A stretch of 64,000 bases of DNA from IMG/VR virus record IMGVR_UViG_3300040856_002888, positions 53,598-117,597 of that record, one strand, 5' to 3'. The notes under the pieces were generated by a model. It ran no database searches. It was given only the letters and a program-made list of their open reading frames with translations, and was not told the DNA's origin. Shown here in pieces: positions 42,899 through 50,221 of this stretch (position 1 is the first letter of the stretch; each line of letters begins with the position of its first letter). The position numbers and the translations under genes are program-made. The stretch is from a virus.

Positions 42899-43065
42899 TT
42901 GAATTAATTTTAGGAACTGGTTTAGCAATGTCTGCTTTTACAGGAGCTTGTGCTATTGTTTTTGTAATCTATAAGATGATTACAGAATTACACCATGACT
43001 ATTGGTGTCATACTGACAGTATAGACCCTGAATTAAGCCATGGCAATGCTGAGCCGCATATTTAA
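42895..43065 (+). CDS. Membrane micro-protein
   Basis: 56 residues: a hydrophobic N-terminal segment (LILGTGLAMSAFTGACAIVF) then a His/Asp-rich polar tail (ELHHDYWCHTDSIDPEL). Overlaps the preceding gene by four bases. No family recognised. Confidence 0.5.
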   Translation: MIELILGTGLAMSAFTGACAIVFVIYKMITELHHDYWCHTDSIDPELSHGNAEPHI

Positions 43066-43079
43066 TTGGATTTACAGAC

Positions 43080-43271
43080 ATGTTTACTAACCCTGAATTT
43101 ATGCTGGCACTAGGCTTTGCTCTTGGCATAGTAGCTGGATTAAATATAGCACGTTTTTGCTGGCCAGACGAAGGTGTTTGGCGAGGCAAACTGAAAGAAC
43201 GTGAACGAGCACTTTGGAACAAAGAGCGAGAATTAGAAAAAAAAGAAGCTGAAAAGTCTGATGATAAATAA
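43080..43271 (+). CDS. Membrane-anchored small coiled-coil protein
   Basis: 63 residues: one transmembrane segment (FMLALGFALGIVAGLNIARF) followed by a highly charged helix (LKERERALWNKERELEKKEAE). Layout like phage spanin or holin-accessory peptides, but no lipoprotein partner is visible beside it. Function unknown. Confidence 0.55.
   Translation: MFTNPEFMLALGFALGIVAGLNIARFCWPDEGVWRGKLKERERALWNKERELEKKEAEKSDDK
43263..43270 (+). promoter_or_regulatory. T4-type late promoter motif (GATAAATA)
   Basis: GATAAATA at the end of the small membrane gene, 19 bases before ATG 43290; GGAGAT between them serves as ribosome binding site. Confidence 0.45.
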
Positions 43272-43289
43272 TTTGTATGGAGATAAAAG

Positions 43290-43727
43290 ATGAGTATTCA
43301 GCGACCAGATAAAGTACCTGCAGGACCTACACAAGGACGTACATATTTTAATGCATCAGTTGGAGAATGTAGTATTCAAGTATACCCTAACTTCCAACAC
43401 TTTGCAGTTCGTATATTTTTAATTAGGGCGAATAGATGGTACGGGTCATTGTTTGAAATGCATCTCGGGGCAAGAGGAAATGGATTTGAGTTTGATTACT
43501 TCGATTTTATGTTCTTGAGATATTTCTTAAAACAATTTAATCCTAGTATGTTTAAAAAATTGTTATCTCCGCTAACAATGCCGTGGAATTTACTTGACAA
43601 AGGTATTCAAAGTGTAGTACAATTAGATGCGTGGAGAGAAATTAACAAGGCAATTCCTACAGCTCAGTCAATCAAAGATAATCTTAAATCTAAAGAAAGA
43701 GATGTCATTAGAACAAGATCTAATTGA
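43290..43727 (+). CDS. Hypothetical phage protein
   Basis: 145 residues, beta-rich first half (YFNASVGECSIQVYPNFQHF, AVRIFLIRANRWYGSLFEMH) and a helical second half. Looks soluble; no family recognised. Late-type motif upstream suggests a virion or assembly protein. Confidence 0.6.
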   Translation: MSIQRPDKVPAGPTQGRTYFNASVGECSIQVYPNFQHFAVRIFLIRANRWYGSLFEMHLGARGNGFEFDYFDFMFLRYFLKQFNPSMFKKLLSPLTMPWNLLDKGIQSVVQLDAWREINKAIPTAQSIKDNLKSKERDVIRTRSN

Positions 43728-43884
43728 AATAAAAGAACTACTCGATACAATAAATCACAATAAACAAAATGAAAAAATATCTTTTAATGCTAGCGATAGC
43801 ATCTGGCCTAGCCGTCTGCACAGCTCCTCCGAGTCCGGCACAGGATTGGTCATTCATGAGAGGCTGGAACGACGAAAAACGTAA
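43702..43884 (+). CDS. Possible small protein overlapping two neighbours
   Basis: 60 residues from ATG 43702 (MSLEQDLIEIKELLDTINHN, then less regular sequence). The first 20 residues look like a real amphipathic helix, but the second half is out of frame with the secreted-protein gene at 43769. Only weak support. Confidence 0.25.
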   Translation: MSLEQDLIEIKELLDTINHNKQNEKISFNASDSIWPSRLHSSSESGTGLVIHERLERRKT

Positions 43885-44134
43885 TACATTTACCGCTTCT
43901 TGTGTAGATGCGTTGAGTCGTGATCCCGGTATTGTAGCAAAATTCCCTATTGAAAAAATAGGCGAAGCGTGTAAGTGTGTAACTGCATATTATGAAGCTA
44001 CTTACGATTATGATACTTTTAGATTCATGATGGATTCGGAAAATTTTAATTCTACAGAGTCTTATAAACAGGAAATGTTCAACATTTCATATCAATGCGC
44101 CCAATGGGTTTTAGGAGCAGGACAAGGGACATGA
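43769..44134 (+). CDS. Exported Cys-containing protein
   Basis: 121 residues. The signal peptide MKKYLLMLAIASGLAVCTAP may be a lipoprotein signal (LAVC) or a Sec signal ending PAQA-like. The mature part has four further Cys residues (ASCVDAL, EACKCV, YQCAQW) that could form disulfides. Not recognised. Overlaps purC by four bases. Confidence 0.65.
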   Translation: MKKYLLMLAIASGLAVCTAPPSPAQDWSFMRGWNDEKRNTFTASCVDALSRDPGIVAKFPIEKIGEACKCVTAYYEATYDYDTFRFMMDSENFNSTESYKQEMFNISYQCAQWVLGAGQGT

Positions 44135-45096
44135 TTGAAGGAAAAACTAAAAAAATTACAAAACTAGACCCTGCTATAGCAGGAAAGATGTGGAGTGCAA
44201 AAGTACCTCCATACCCACACTTAGTAAATATTGAAACTAAAGATAGGTTAACCGCGAATGATGCTGCTATTGATGCAACTGCTACTGTAGCAGCATATAA
44301 AACAAATCAAACATGCGATGTTTTCCGTTACTTAATGGATAAGGAAATTCCTACAGCATTTATCTCACAGCAAGACAGTTTTAATTTTATTGCTCGTGAG
44401 TGCGAAATGTTTCCGTATGAATGTGTAGCAAGACGCAGAGCATGGGGTAGTTTCCTAAAACGTAAACTGCAAATCCAACCAGGACATGTATTTGGTAGAG
44501 CAACAGGCGGCAGGTATCAGGATCCACTAATTGAGTTTTTCTATAAACTTGCTGTAGCACCTAATGGTGAGATAATCACTGAAGATGAAGCTAGAGCTAG
44601 ATATCTGCGAGACGGCAAGTGGACAGAAACTGTTCATACAGACCCTCTTGCTGTTTGGGAATGGAGTGATTGGCGAAAAGCATGTGACGATGAAAATAGC
44701 TTTGAAGAATTTAAGCTTAAACTTTATCCGCCTAAACAACCAGGACCTAATGTTAATACAGTTTTAGCAACAGTACCAAGTGTTATTACACCAGCTGAGT
44801 ACAAGAAAATTTTCAGTTTAACTGCTAAGACGTTCATGGCACTAGAAGAAGCATGGAAACATTTTGACGTTGAACTAATTGATATGAAAATAGAGTTTGG
44901 ACGTGATTTGAATACTGGTGAAATTTTAGTTGCTGACGTAATTGATAACGACAGTTGGCGTATTTGGCCAGGAGGCGATCACGAGAAACAGTTAGACAAG
45001 CAAAGTTTCCGCGATGGTGAACCGTTAGATGAAGTTACTGAAAAGTATCGCATCGTAACTGATTACACTAAACAATTTAATCACATAAACAAATGA
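44131..45096 (+). CDS. purC: SAICAR synthetase
   Basis: 321 residues from ATG 44131. IEGKTKKITKLD opens the ATP-binding half; AFISQQDSFNFIARECEMFPYECVARRRAWGSFLKR contains the CPYE-like ECVARR motif (about residues 96-110); LIDMKIEFGRDLNTGEILVADVIDND is the metal/substrate strand, DKQSFRDG follows. It joins CAIR and Asp. Longer than common bacterial PurC (about 240 residues), with extra sequence in the middle (about residues 155-230). It starts a second pur/pyr block. Confidence 0.94.
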   Translation: MIEGKTKKITKLDPAIAGKMWSAKVPPYPHLVNIETKDRLTANDAAIDATATVAAYKTNQTCDVFRYLMDKEIPTAFISQQDSFNFIARECEMFPYECVARRRAWGSFLKRKLQIQPGHVFGRATGGRYQDPLIEFFYKLAVAPNGEIITEDEARARYLRDGKWTETVHTDPLAVWEWSDWRKACDDENSFEEFKLKLYPPKQPGPNVNTVLATVPSVITPAEYKKIFSLTAKTFMALEEAWKHFDVELIDMKIEFGRDLNTGEILVADVIDNDSWRIWPGGDHEKQLDKQSFRDGEPLDEVTEKYRIVTDYTKQFNHINK

Positions 45097-45338
45097 CACA
45101 ACTTACATCAACAGAATGGCGTCTTTTTCCTACTGTTACACGAACTGTACTAAAGTCCGGTAAAGTTATCTTTAGGCCACGCAATGAACAGGCTAGGAAT
45201 CTACTGTACAAGATTGATACAATCCGTGCTGGGTTTAGAGAAAATGAAGTTAAGAACAAAAAGATGATTATTGTTGATGTAGACGACAATGTTATTAGCT
45301 ATAGTCGCAAAGCAGAACAGTTCCATAAAGCGCAATGA
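45093..45338 (+). CDS. Hypothetical protein between purC and pyrD-like
   Basis: 81 residues, basic, with a strand-rich start (TEWRLFPTVTRTVLKSGKVI) and a middle helix. Overlaps both neighbours by four bases, so it belongs to the same translational unit and may be linked to nucleotide synthesis. Not recognised. Confidence 0.6.
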   Translation: MTQLTSTEWRLFPTVTRTVLKSGKVIFRPRNEQARNLLYKIDTIRAGFRENEVKNKKMIIVDVDDNVISYSRKAEQFHKAQ

Positions 45339-46039
45339 CTGTCTATATCGCAGCACCGTTTGGTAATTATATTAAAACTAAGAACACTAGGAGTGTTGTT
45401 GGTAGTTTTACCCTAGAGCGTAGGACAGGTTTACTACGCCAAATTGCTACTACGCTGAGGTATCGCGACGGTGCTTGGTATAATGCACTAGGACTTAGGA
45501 ACCCTGGAATTGAATTTGGTTTAAAACATTATTATCGCAGCAAGAATGATATATTGTCGCTTGCTGCAATAGACGAAGGCGATTGGGAAAGACTAAGTGA
45601 AATTGTACCAGATGACATAGATTTAGAAATCAATTTAAGCTGTCCAAACATTGAACACTTTGACAACTATTCACAAGGTATTGACAATTTCCTTACAGGA
45701 AAACGTAAGGTCATTGTCAAACTCTCACCTCATGCTGAAGATGCGCTGATAGAAAATTTAATACAGAGAGGATTTAGCACTTTCCATGTTTGTAATACGC
45801 TACCTACAGAACATGGCGGAATGAGTGGTGAAAAGCTCGTGCCTTATGTTGTAAGGCTTTGTACAGTAATTAAATTTTATTCCAGTGAAGCAGAAATAAT
45901 TGCTGGCGGAGGAATTTCTCAAATCGAACACATACGTTATTACAAAAATTTTGGAGCAACTAGTTTCTCAGTAGGAACTCTTTGTTTCAATCCTGTACGA
46001 TTTTATAAATTTTTAAAGGAAATAGATGGATTATACTAG
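45335..46039 (+). CDS. pyrD: Dihydroorotate dehydrogenase-like protein
   Basis: 234 residues. DLEINLSCPNIEHFD (about residues 87-101) is the FMN/orotate strand of class 1 enzymes, KVIVKLSPHAEDA, GFSTFHVCNTLPTEHGGMSGEKLVPYV and AEIIAGGGISQIEHIRYY are the other barrel blocks. It oxidises dihydroorotate to orotate. It is about 60-80 residues shorter than usual, with the N-terminal part trimmed, so activity should be tested. Overlaps purM by 14 bases. Confidence 0.8.
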   Translation: MTVYIAAPFGNYIKTKNTRSVVGSFTLERRTGLLRQIATTLRYRDGAWYNALGLRNPGIEFGLKHYYRSKNDILSLAAIDEGDWERLSEIVPDDIDLEINLSCPNIEHFDNYSQGIDNFLTGKRKVIVKLSPHAEDALIENLIQRGFSTFHVCNTLPTEHGGMSGEKLVPYVVRLCTVIKFYSSEAEIIAGGGISQIEHIRYYKNFGATSFSVGTLCFNPVRFYKFLKEIDGLY

Positions 46040-46958
46040 CTCGGGTGTAAACGTTGCACTAGCAGATAAACTTGTAGATAATTTAAAGTCACAGTCAGAT
46101 CAGATAGGAAAATATGCAGCAGAATTTACACTGCCGATTGGAACGTCTACTAGGCTTGTAAGCAGTTGTGACGGTGTTGGAACTAAAGTACTGCTTGCAC
46201 TCGAAGCTAAGAAACGTTTTGGTAGATCACTTTCAAGCATAGGAGAAGATTGTGTTGCTATGGTCATTAATGATTTGCTATGTGAAAATGCAAATCCTCT
46301 TTTCTTTATGGATTATTTTGCGACAAGTTCACTTAACGAATCCGACTACAATGAGGTCTTGGCTGGAATTATAGCAGCATGTCGTAGTATAGGGGTGCAA
46401 TTGATTGGAGGAGAAACTGCTGAATTACCAGGTATGTTCCAAGAAGGCGCACTAGATGTATGTGGATTTGGTGTGGGCACTAAAGATTTTTTAGATTGGT
46501 ATCCTGTAAAAGAAGGCGATGTTGTGATTGGTATTCACAGCACAGGAGTACATAGTAATGGATTTAGCCTAGTAAGGAAAATATTAGAGCACAATCCGGT
46601 AGACGATGAATTTATGTCTAAACTGCTCGTTCCTACTCCATTATATAAAAAAGAACTTGACATTTTGAGATCAAATTATTATTTTATTAAAGCAGCAGCC
46701 CATATTACAGGAGGGGGTTGGAGTAACATCGATAGGGTGCTGGACGCTAAATACGATATAGCGTGGGAAGTTACTGACACAATTTTACACCAGCATGAAA
46801 TATTCAGTTGGTTACAAACAAAAGGTAATCTTACAGATGAACAGATGCGAGATACTTTTAACTGTGGAATTGGAATGGTAGTAATACTTGAGAACAGGAA
46901 TGTGGATAAACTTCCATTGTACAACTATACAAGATTAGGAACTGTAAAAACAAAATGA
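46026..46958 (+). CDS. purM: AIR synthetase
   Basis: 310 residues. SSCDGVGTKVLLALEAKKRF, GEDCVAMVINDLLCENANPLFFMDYFA and QLIGGETAELPGMF are the PurM signature; the AIRS_C half has VIGIHSTGVHSNGFSLVRK and TGGGWSNIDRVL, then NCGIGMVVIL. It turns FGAM into AIR. Known also as a typical cyanophage auxiliary gene. Confidence 0.96.
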   Translation: MDYTSSGVNVALADKLVDNLKSQSDQIGKYAAEFTLPIGTSTRLVSSCDGVGTKVLLALEAKKRFGRSLSSIGEDCVAMVINDLLCENANPLFFMDYFATSSLNESDYNEVLAGIIAACRSIGVQLIGGETAELPGMFQEGALDVCGFGVGTKDFLDWYPVKEGDVVIGIHSTGVHSNGFSLVRKILEHNPVDDEFMSKLLVPTPLYKKELDILRSNYYFIKAAAHITGGGWSNIDRVLDAKYDIAWEVTDTILHQHEIFSWLQTKGNLTDEQMRDTFNCGIGMVVILENRNVDKLPLYNYTRLGTVKTK

Positions 46959-47329
46959 GCACACTACCTGCAGCTCAAGATTTTACAGAGCTTGCACTTA
47001 CAGCAGTAGATGTACAAAAAAACACTTCACTTGGTGCTATGCAGCATCATGTTTCAGAACAGAAACAAAAGCTATTAGAACAGGCAAGACTACTCCAAGA
47101 ACAATTACAAGAAATAGAACAAAGAGAAAAACTAGCAGAAAAAATTTATCGGGCAAATTACAATTTCACTCCTGTGCTCCTTAAACCTTACAGTTTATAT
47201 GAACAAGACAACGTTATCACACTGAGTATGATTGCTCCACACGAATGGAATAATGCAATTCCTTATGGTAAATTCGTCAGTTATGTTAGGCAATTAGGCG
47301 ACGGAACATGGGAACCAATTGAGGAATAA
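46955..47329 (+). CDS. DUF2452 protein
   Basis: 124 residues. A helical Gln/Glu-rich first half (EQKQKLLEQARLLQEQLQEI) then NFTPVLLKPYSLYEQDNVITLSMIAPHEW and RQLGDGTWEPIEE, which match DUF2452. Function unknown. Overlaps purM by four bases. Confidence 0.75.
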   Translation: MSTLPAAQDFTELALTAVDVQKNTSLGAMQHHVSEQKQKLLEQARLLQEQLQEIEQREKLAEKIYRANYNFTPVLLKPYSLYEQDNVITLSMIAPHEWNNAIPYGKFVSYVRQLGDGTWEPIEE

Positions 47330-47331
47330 AC

Positions 47332-47517
47332 ATGTGGAGGTACCTAATGGATATGTATTACTGGCAAATTAAACATAATGATAAAATTGTTGGAGAAACA
47401 CAACCTTTTACTATACATCAGATGGATGATAGTTGGGTAAAAGAGGAGAGGGATTATATTATGGATAAAAACACAGAAAATAACCACAAGCCAACAATGG
47501 AATTGAAAAGGCTTTAA
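47332..47517 (+). CDS. Small hypothetical protein
   Basis: 61 residues from ATG 47332 (ATG 47347 and 47350 are alternatives with GGAGG upstream). Trp/Asp-rich beginning (MYYWQIKHNDKIVGETQPFT) then a charged tail. It abuts the next small gene. Confidence 0.5.
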   Translation: MWRYLMDMYYWQIKHNDKIVGETQPFTIHQMDDSWVKEERDYIMDKNTENNHKPTMELKRL

Positions 47518-47741
47518 TGTGGCAAATACGTGAACTAAATGGGTTTGGAGAAACAATAGGAATAATTGATTTTGCCCACTTAAATAAAGTAAGTGGATTA
47601 GAAACCTATTGGAATACGAAAATTGAGAGGAAGGATTCCCGCTTGATTATTTTTGATTACAGTGAAGCAAAACGTGTTTATGAAATTTTAAATGAGAAAC
47701 ACGAGTGGAGGATTTTCGAATTAGTTAATCTACTTTACTAG
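47517..47741 (+). CDS. Small hypothetical protein
   Basis: 74 residues. The pattern MWQIRELNGFGETIGIIDFA resembles that of the preceding small protein, so the two may be related. Start overlaps the preceding stop (TAATG). Function unknown. Confidence 0.55.
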   Translation: MWQIRELNGFGETIGIIDFAHLNKVSGLETYWNTKIERKDSRLIIFDYSEAKRVYEILNEKHEWRIFELVNLLY

Positions 47742-47749
47742 GAGATAAA

Positions 47750-47950
47750 ATGAAGAGGACACAAGCAAACAATGAGATTTACAAACAGGCAAAGTGGTTG
47801 CGAGGAAAAGTGCCTTTAGACAGCAATGTGTATATACATTGGAAGGATGACAATCCTACCGTGTTAGCTGATAAACAGAGCGGCTATGATCTAATAACAA
47901 CTGTAAAACTAACCAGTATCTTAAGGAGGCAAGTTTGGCTAACAGCGTAG
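47750..47950 (+). CDS. Small hypothetical protein
   Basis: 66 residues, basic, with TAGGAGATAAA ribosome binding site. VYIHWKDDNPTVLADKQSGYD suggests a small beta fold. Not recognised; its end overlaps the start of the next small gene. Confidence 0.5.
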   Translation: MKRTQANNEIYKQAKWLRGKVPLDSNVYIHWKDDNPTVLADKQSGYDLITTVKLTSILRRQVWLTA

Positions 47951-48108
47951 TGTTCGAGGACGATAAAGAAAAAGCTTTGTACCAAAAGATAGAACAAGCA
48001 AGGAATAGATACGATTGGGCAGCATATTATAAATTAATGGAAGAAATTTGCAAATATAACCTAGAAAAAAGAGGTTACAATATGATAGATATAATGGTTG
48101 ATCGATAA
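47935..48108 (+). CDS. Small hypothetical helical protein
   Basis: 57 residues from TTG 47935, with a strong AAGGAGG (47923-47929) upstream. Helical and charged (ALYQKIEQARNRYDWAAYYK, EICKYNLEKRGYN). Not recognised. Confidence 0.5.
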   Translation: MANSVVFEDDKEKALYQKIEQARNRYDWAAYYKLMEEICKYNLEKRGYNMIDIMVDR

Positions 48109-48159
48109 TAAATTATTTGCTAAAATATAATTTTGTTAACACTTTATCCATGGTATCAT

Positions 48160-48534
48160 ATGCGGCGCAAATTACGACTCAAAGAAAACAAGTTGACCAA
48201 ACTGCAGCACGAGCATAACAAGTATAACAAGGAGATGAGACAGATAGGTTGCCACAAGCAACAGAAGACATTCGACGAATATATTGCTTGGAAATATGGA
48301 AGATATCAGCCTAAGCTTTCTGGTGTTACTCCGAAAGAGGAACCTGTGTATCGTAGACCTGAGCAGTATGTACCTAGTCGTAACAGTGGTGTTTTTAATC
48401 AGTGCAGCAAGGCCAATGACCGCACATATACCGGAGAGCTTATTACTGGACTTGCTACTATGCACAAGAGCAATGTTGTGCCAATCTTCAACAAAGATCA
48501 AGCACACGATCTAGCAACAATGAGGAGAGGATAA
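48160..48534 (+). CDS. Conserved-looking basic phage protein
   Basis: 124 residues from ATG 48160 (a TTG at 48133 gives ten more residues). Very basic N-terminal half (MRRKLRLKENKLTKLQHEHN), then YRRPEQYVPSRNS and a C-terminal helix. The EYIAWKYGRYQPK block looks conserved in marine phages. Function unknown. Confidence 0.6.
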   Translation: MRRKLRLKENKLTKLQHEHNKYNKEMRQIGCHKQQKTFDEYIAWKYGRYQPKLSGVTPKEEPVYRRPEQYVPSRNSGVFNQCSKANDRTYTGELITGLATMHKSNVVPIFNKDQAHDLATMRRG

Positions 48535-48788
48535 TGAGGCGTTTCCAGATCGTAGGAACAACTGATAGCGGTTTTGAATTTGATGCAGTTTACACTGAAA
48601 AGGATATTCTGCATAGTGATTGGGCAAAACGATGGTTAGTGTTGATGACTGAAACAGAAAGGTTTAGAGAAATTAGCGATGCAAACTGTTTGAAAGAATG
48701 GTGCATTTTCCATTGGGCGCAGGAGTTATTAGACAATGGTGATTTAGTTACTCCAGATTTTATTAAAGACGAGTATAACAGGTATTAA
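48534..48788 (+). CDS. Hypothetical protein
   Basis: 84 residues, aromatic and Asp/Glu-rich (GFEFDAVYTEKDILHSDWAK, WCIFHWAQELLDNGD). Starts on the stop of the preceding gene and ends on the start of the next. Not recognised. Confidence 0.6.
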   Translation: MRRFQIVGTTDSGFEFDAVYTEKDILHSDWAKRWLVLMTETERFREISDANCLKEWCIFHWAQELLDNGDLVTPDFIKDEYNRY

Positions 48789-49129
48789 TGATTATTTACG
48801 TAGACATTGACGGGACGATATGCAATGAGCATCCTGACGAAAAAGGTAATAAAGATTACACAAAGGCAGAACCTTATAAAGACAGGATAAGTTATTTTAA
48901 CGAATTGTATGAAAAAGGACATACTATTACATACTGGACTGCTCGTGGTATTAAAAGCGGAAAAAATTGGTATGACTTTACAAAAAAACAGATCGAGGAG
49001 TGGGGTTGTAAATACCACGATCTACAAGTAGGTAACAAGCCTCATTTTGACGTTTATATTTGTGATAAAAGTTTTAACAGTGAGGCTTGGTTCCATCATC
49101 AAAAGTTACATAACGATATGCTTAAATGA
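48788..49129 (+). CDS. HAD-superfamily phosphatase
   Basis: 113 residues. IYVDIDGTICNE (Asp nucleophile and Asp+2, about residues 3-14), then ITYWTARGIKSGKNW (motif 2 Thr), and DVYICDKSF near the end with the metal Asp. Short HAD proteins in phages dephosphorylate small molecules, for example sugars or nucleotides. Substrate unknown. Confidence 0.8.
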   Translation: MIIYVDIDGTICNEHPDEKGNKDYTKAEPYKDRISYFNELYEKGHTITYWTARGIKSGKNWYDFTKKQIEEWGCKYHDLQVGNKPHFDVYICDKSFNSEAWFHHQKLHNDMLK

Positions 49130-49500
49130 GTATAAAAGACATTCCTGAAGAAATATTAAATGAATTACGATTTCAAGCTGAAACTGTATTTCGTTTAGCA
49201 TTATATAAACGTCCAGAGTTTAATTTTTTACCTTCTTTGGGAATACGTCATATATTTGAAACACTAATGGATAAAGAATATGGTTTTATTGGTATACTTT
49301 ATCTTAAATATAAAGTTGATGTAGATTATAGTCCTTATTGGAAATCTTATTGGTTTGATAAAGCGACTGAAGTAATACAACTAGCTGAAAACTTGCAAGA
49401 CAAAAAAATTGTGAACGAAGATAAAATTGTAGATTATCAGCAACATTACATTGATATGGTATATGGTAGGAAAAACACAGGAATTATTTTATTGAGTTAA
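49126..49500 (+). CDS. Hypothetical protein
   Basis: 124 residues, mixed helices (IPEEILNELRFQAETVFRLA; DKEYGFIGILYLKYKVDVDY). No family recognised. Overlaps the HAD gene by four bases and lies one base before the epimerase gene. Confidence 0.6.
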   Translation: MSIKDIPEEILNELRFQAETVFRLALYKRPEFNFLPSLGIRHIFETLMDKEYGFIGILYLKYKVDVDYSPYWKSYWFDKATEVIQLAENLQDKKIVNEDKIVDYQQHYIDMVYGRKNTGIILLS

Positions 49501-49501
49501 T

Positions 49502-50221
49502 ATGCACATAATGCTTACAGGCCATAGAGGCTTTATCGGAACTGAGTTATTAAAAAGACTCACAAAAAATCATAGTGTAGTAGGATTTGATCTTGTTGAC
49601 GGACAAGATTTACTCACTGTGCCTTTAAAAGAAAAATTTGATTTAATTTTGCATTTAGCCGGTGTTGCTGGATTAAGAGAAAGTTTTGAGGATCCTAAAA
49701 GCCATTGGTACAATAATGTAGAAGTTATGAAACGACTGCTTAGTATATACGGTGATAACACAAGATTTATTTACGCAAGTTCTAGTTCGGCTGCTGAACC
49801 AGAATTAAATCCTTATGGGGCTAGTAAATTTTTAATGGAAATTGCAGCCGCAAAATATACAAATACACTAGGAATGCGTTTTTGCACTGTTTATTCAGAA
49901 ACTCCTCGAGAAGGAATGTTTTTGCAAAAGCTTATAGATGGAGAATTAACTTATGTAACAAATCACTATAGAGATTTTATTCATATAGATGATTTATGCG
50001 ATGCAATTGAATTACTAATAGAAAGTAATTATACTGACATTGTAGATATAGGAACAGGTGATCCTGTGTTAGTTGCAGATCTGGCTCCTAATTATCCTTT
50101 GAACTTAGATACTCCAGGCGAACGTGCAGAAACTTGTGCAGATACATTAAGGATGGCACAATTAGGATTTAAACCAAATTATGATATTAGAGAGTTTATA
50201 AAAACTTTACCAATTAAATGA
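49502..50221 (+). CDS. NAD-dependent epimerase/dehydratase (extended SDR)
   Basis: 239 residues. The nucleotide-binding GHRGFIGTELLKRL, LILHLAGVAGLRESFEDP, then FIYASSSSAAEPELNPYGASKFLMEIAAAKY with the catalytic Ser/Tyr/Lys (YxxxK near residue 108) and RFCTVYSE are family signatures. Likely acts on a nucleotide sugar. It is shorter than typical members (about 310 residues). Overlaps the radical SAM gene by four bases. Confidence 0.85.
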   Translation: MHIMLTGHRGFIGTELLKRLTKNHSVVGFDLVDGQDLLTVPLKEKFDLILHLAGVAGLRESFEDPKSHWYNNVEVMKRLLSIYGDNTRFIYASSSSAAEPELNPYGASKFLMEIAAAKYTNTLGMRFCTVYSETPREGMFLQKLIDGELTYVTNHYRDFIHIDDLCDAIELLIESNYTDIVDIGTGDPVLVADLAPNYPLNLDTPGERAETCADTLRMAQLGFKPNYDIREFIKTLPIK

